DNA from: a bacterium
GTDB lineage: Bacteria; Omnitrophota; Gorgyraeia; Gygaellales; Profunditerraquicolaceae
DNA: 7,997 nt
Reading direction: 5' to 3'
NCBI GenBank assembly: GCA_004298075.1
Contig: SCRK01000212.1
Location: forward strand, 1-7,997
A program made the position numbers and the translations under genes. The notes beneath the pieces are model-generated. The model made no database searches. It saw nothing but the letters and a program-made list of their open reading frames with translations, and was not told where the DNA came from. Numbering within the stretch: the first letter of the stretch is position 1; the number at the start of each line of letters is the position of its first letter. Positions 6,837 to 7,997 of this stretch are shown here, in pieces.

Positions 6837-7163
6837 TTACGCAAGCGCCGCGGTCACATAGAGATACCGGAGAATTCTTCTTCCGGAGTTCTTCACATTG
6901 TGAACGGTTTCCGGCGGGATATATACGAAGGTATTTTGGGGGGCTTTGATCTTTTTATTTTTTCCGTGGCAAATAACCGCGCTGCCTTTTAAAATAATGA
7001 TCACCTCTTCCTTATTCTCGGTCTTATGCTCACCGACCGACTCCCGCGGCCCTAAGTTAACCAGGCCCGAACGCAGGCCTTTTATCTTGGAGGGATCCCC
7101 TAACAGGCGCGTAAATCTTTGTCTTGACTTAAGTTTGGATGAAAATGCTTTAATTTTTTTCAT
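6837..7163 (-). CDS. Small single-domain cupin protein
   Basis: A 108-residue cupin_2-type beta-barrel protein. Motif 1 is GEHKTENKEEVIIILKG (44-60), with H46 and E52/E53 as likely metal ligands; the second His of the usual HxH is replaced by Thr. Motif 2 is YIPPETVHNVKN (81-92), with H88. The metal site is therefore partly kept; small-molecule binding or an isomerase-like role is possible, but no substrate can be named. I start at ATG 7163, five bases after the stop of the zinc-ribbon gene; a start at 7244 is open but would overlap that gene by 76 bases and add residues that look like its out-of-frame shadow. The close spacing suggests a two-gene operon. The ribosome site is weak, fitting coupled translation. 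Confidence 0.85.
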   Translation of the reverse strand: MKKIKAFSSKLKSRQRFTRLLGDPSKIKGLRSGLVNLGPRESVGEHKTENKEEVIIILKGSAVICHGKNKKIKAPQNTFVYIPPETVHNVKNSGRRILRYLYVTAALA

Positions 7164-7168
7164 GGTAT

Positions 7169-7528
7169 TTATAAAGTCTTCCCGCGGATCTTCAGGCCTT
7201 TCTTGCGCAGCTGCTCTGTTTTTTCCTTTGAGCAAGCCATGCACAAGAACATGGGCTTGGAATTCCTCTTATCGTAATTAGGCGCGCGGGCCAGCCTCCA
7301 AAGGCTGGTCTCTTTACCGCACTTATCGCACTTGCCCTTGTCTTTAAAATGCCACACCTCCACCGCGTAACTGGTAAAAATGAATTTATCCACCCAGAAA
7401 AATATTGCCCCTCCGATCAGATTAGCCAGGACCGTTGACCAGATACCCGCGCCCATATTACGCACCACAAACCACAATATCGGCGTGCTTAACTGCCATC
7501 TGAATAAATACAAAAGAAAACGTTTCAT
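7169..7528 (-). CDS. Two-transmembrane protein with C-terminal zinc ribbon, unknown function
   Basis: 119 residues. The N-terminal half begins MKRFLLYLFRWQLSTPILWF and contains two hydrophobic segments (about 13-24 and 29-51), with ANLIGGAIFFWVDKFIF recalling the helices of GtrA-like membrane proteins. The C-terminal half is soluble and basic, with two CxxC pairs, C67/C70 (CDKC) and C96/C99 (CMAC), that would bind one zinc ion, presumably in the cytoplasm. I recall similar small proteins annotated as hypothetical in uncultured bacteria and archaea but cannot name a function. The ATG at 7528 has GGAG with a 7-base spacer. It is first in an apparent operon with the cupin gene, five bases downstream. 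A candidate promoter lies upstream at 7574-7603. Confidence 0.82.
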   Translation of the reverse strand: MKRFLLYLFRWQLSTPILWFVVRNMGAGIWSTVLANLIGGAIFFWVDKFIFTSYAVEVWHFKDKGKCDKCGKETSLWRLARAPNYDKRNSKPMFLCMACSKEKTEQLRKKGLKIRGKTL

Positions 7529-7573
7529 CTATCTTCTCCCGGATTAAAATTAATTTTATAAAATGTTGTCGCA

Positions 7574-7603
7574 ATTATAACACAAATAAGGAAATGGGGT
7601 CAG
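7574..7603 (-). promoter_or_regulatory. Candidate promoter of the zinc-ribbon/cupin operon
   Basis: On the minus strand TATAAT (7579-7574) is a perfect -10 box. CTGACC (7603-7598), 18 bases upstream, is a 4/6 -35 match and lies inside the arm of the 56-bp palindrome. Transcription would begin near 7567, giving a leader of about 39 bases. The -10 is convincing; the -35 assignment is weak. Confidence 0.5.
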
Positions 7604-7644
7604 AATTATTTTTTATATAAAAAATAATTCTGACCCCATTTCCT
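7589..7644. repeat. Perfect 56-bp palindrome (REP/MITE-like)
   Basis: Two 28-bp arms are exact reverse complements with no loop; I checked all 28 pairs, centred between 7616 and 7617. The outer part is AGGAAATGGGGTCAGAATTA and the centre is AT-only. Its last two bases lie in the stop codon of the upstream ABC ATPase (7643-7645). As RNA it could form one long hairpin from either strand and may end transcription after the ATPase, although no unpaired T-run follows. The GGGGTCAGAATT-type outer sequence resembles palindromes I recall next to REP-associated (Y1/RAYT) transposase genes in uncultured bacteria; no transposase is in this window, and no flanking target-site duplication was seen. The mobile origin is inference. 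Confidence 0.85.
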
Positions 7645-7997
7645 ATCCGGTGCTCTGATGATGTTCTATGTGCAAATGCGGATGGACATGAACCTTATCC
7701 TTATGCCTGTGGCTATGGATATGCACGAGGTTATTGGCGCTAAGCAATGCCGTATCATTCAGGATCCCTTCCGCCGGGCCAAACTTAACGATATTCTTAT
7801 CCATGCCGAAAACATAAACCACATCAGACATCTCTTCAACGATATGCAGGTCATGCGTGGAGGTAATGATCGTCGAGCCTGCCGCATTTTCATCGATAAG
7901 CAGATCGATTATATGCCTGGTGGTCAACGGGTCAAGCCCGGCAGTAGGCTCATCCAAAATAAGGACATCCGGGTTAATGATCAGGGTTGAGGCGATG
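7643..7997 (-). CDS. ABC transporter ATPase, CbiO/NikO type, N-terminal part beyond the window
   Basis: The last 117 residues of an ABC ATPase that powers a metal (cobalt or nickel) ECF-type importer. The visible part starts IASTLIINPD and contains Walker B and the D-loop (VLILDEPTAGLDP), the H-loop (ITSTHDLHIVEEM) and the CbiO-style ending VKFGPAEGILNDTALL. Walker A and the signature lie outside the window. The C-terminus is strongly His-rich: ten His among 22 residues between VHIHSHRH and HLHIEHH, which fits a metal-binding or metal-storing tail as found in some nickel/cobalt transport ATPases. Its TAG stop (7643-7645) touches the 56-bp palindrome. A zinc-transport ATPase is the main alternative. 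Partner membrane genes are not in the window; cbiO is the nearest symbol, but the metal is not proven, so I leave the symbol empty. Confidence 0.9.
   Translation of the reverse strand, partial: IASTLIINPDVLILDEPTAGLDPLTTRHIIDLLIDENAAGSTIITSTHDLHIVEEMSDVVYVFGMDKNIVKFGPAEGILNDTALLSANNLVHIHSHRHKDKVHVHPHLHIEHHQSTG

Noticed and set aside
7164..7244. Longer start for the cupin (ATG at 7244)
   Set aside because: The added residues come from the out-of-frame end of the zinc-ribbon gene; ATG 7163 starts right after that gene's stop.
7529..7642. A small transposase or gene in the gap around the palindrome
   Set aside because: No frame with a plausible start and ribosome site; the gap holds only the palindrome, a candidate promoter and the leader.
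7589..7644. Ordinary intrinsic terminator
   Set aside because: The stem is far longer than usual, has no loop and is not followed by a T-run; termination is possible but does not explain the 28-bp exact arms.

Overview
All eleven genes in this window lie on the minus strand, so transcription runs from high to low coordinates. The sequence has moderate GC and no gap longer than about 115 bases between genes. No RNA gene, CRISPR array or transposase gene was seen. The core block resembles the widespread bacterial order TIGR03936 (DUF2344) - rng - rplU - rpmA - obg, but in an altered form. That block, a pseudopilin with Cys-rich C-terminal half and a two-transmembrane zinc-ribbon protein together suggest an uncultured Gram-negative-type bacterium of the PVC/Omnitrophota kind. 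The taxonomic guess is inference from gene content and is only moderately secure.

From upstream to downstream on the minus strand: (1) 7997-7643 is the end of a CbiO/NikO-type ABC ATPase with a His-rich tail, cut by the window edge. (2) 7644-7589 is a perfect 56-bp palindrome with no loop, which starts on the ATPase stop codon. (3) 7528-6837 holds a small membrane protein with a zinc ribbon followed by a single-domain cupin, apparently one operon. (4) 6772-3433 is a signalling operon: an 850-residue membrane histidine kinase (Cache sensor, HAMP, two PAS, HisKA, HATPase) and two paralogous stand-alone receiver proteins. (5) 3384-2968 is a divergent type IV pilin-like protein. (6) 2959-1 is the translation/RNA block: a half-length DUF2344 protein, RNase E/G, ribosomal protein L21 and the GTPase Obg (cut at the window start).

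Functionally, the last block joins ribosome assembly (L21, Obg) with rRNA/mRNA processing (RNase G) and a tRNA-modification-type accessory protein. A strong promoter, TTGACC-17-TATAAT, whose -35 box contains the RNase G stop codon, should drive rplU-obg separately from rng. The kinase and its two receivers probably form a phosphorelay or branched chemosensory-type pathway without a DNA-binding output in this window.

The main oddities are the absence of rpmA (L27) between rplU and obg, with the two remaining genes in the same frame and separated by one stop and one sense codon; the shortened DUF2344 gene without its radical-SAM partner; a pilin lacking the canonical Gly-1/Glu5 residues; and the long palindrome, which looks like a REP/MITE-type element and may also provide promoter or terminator function.
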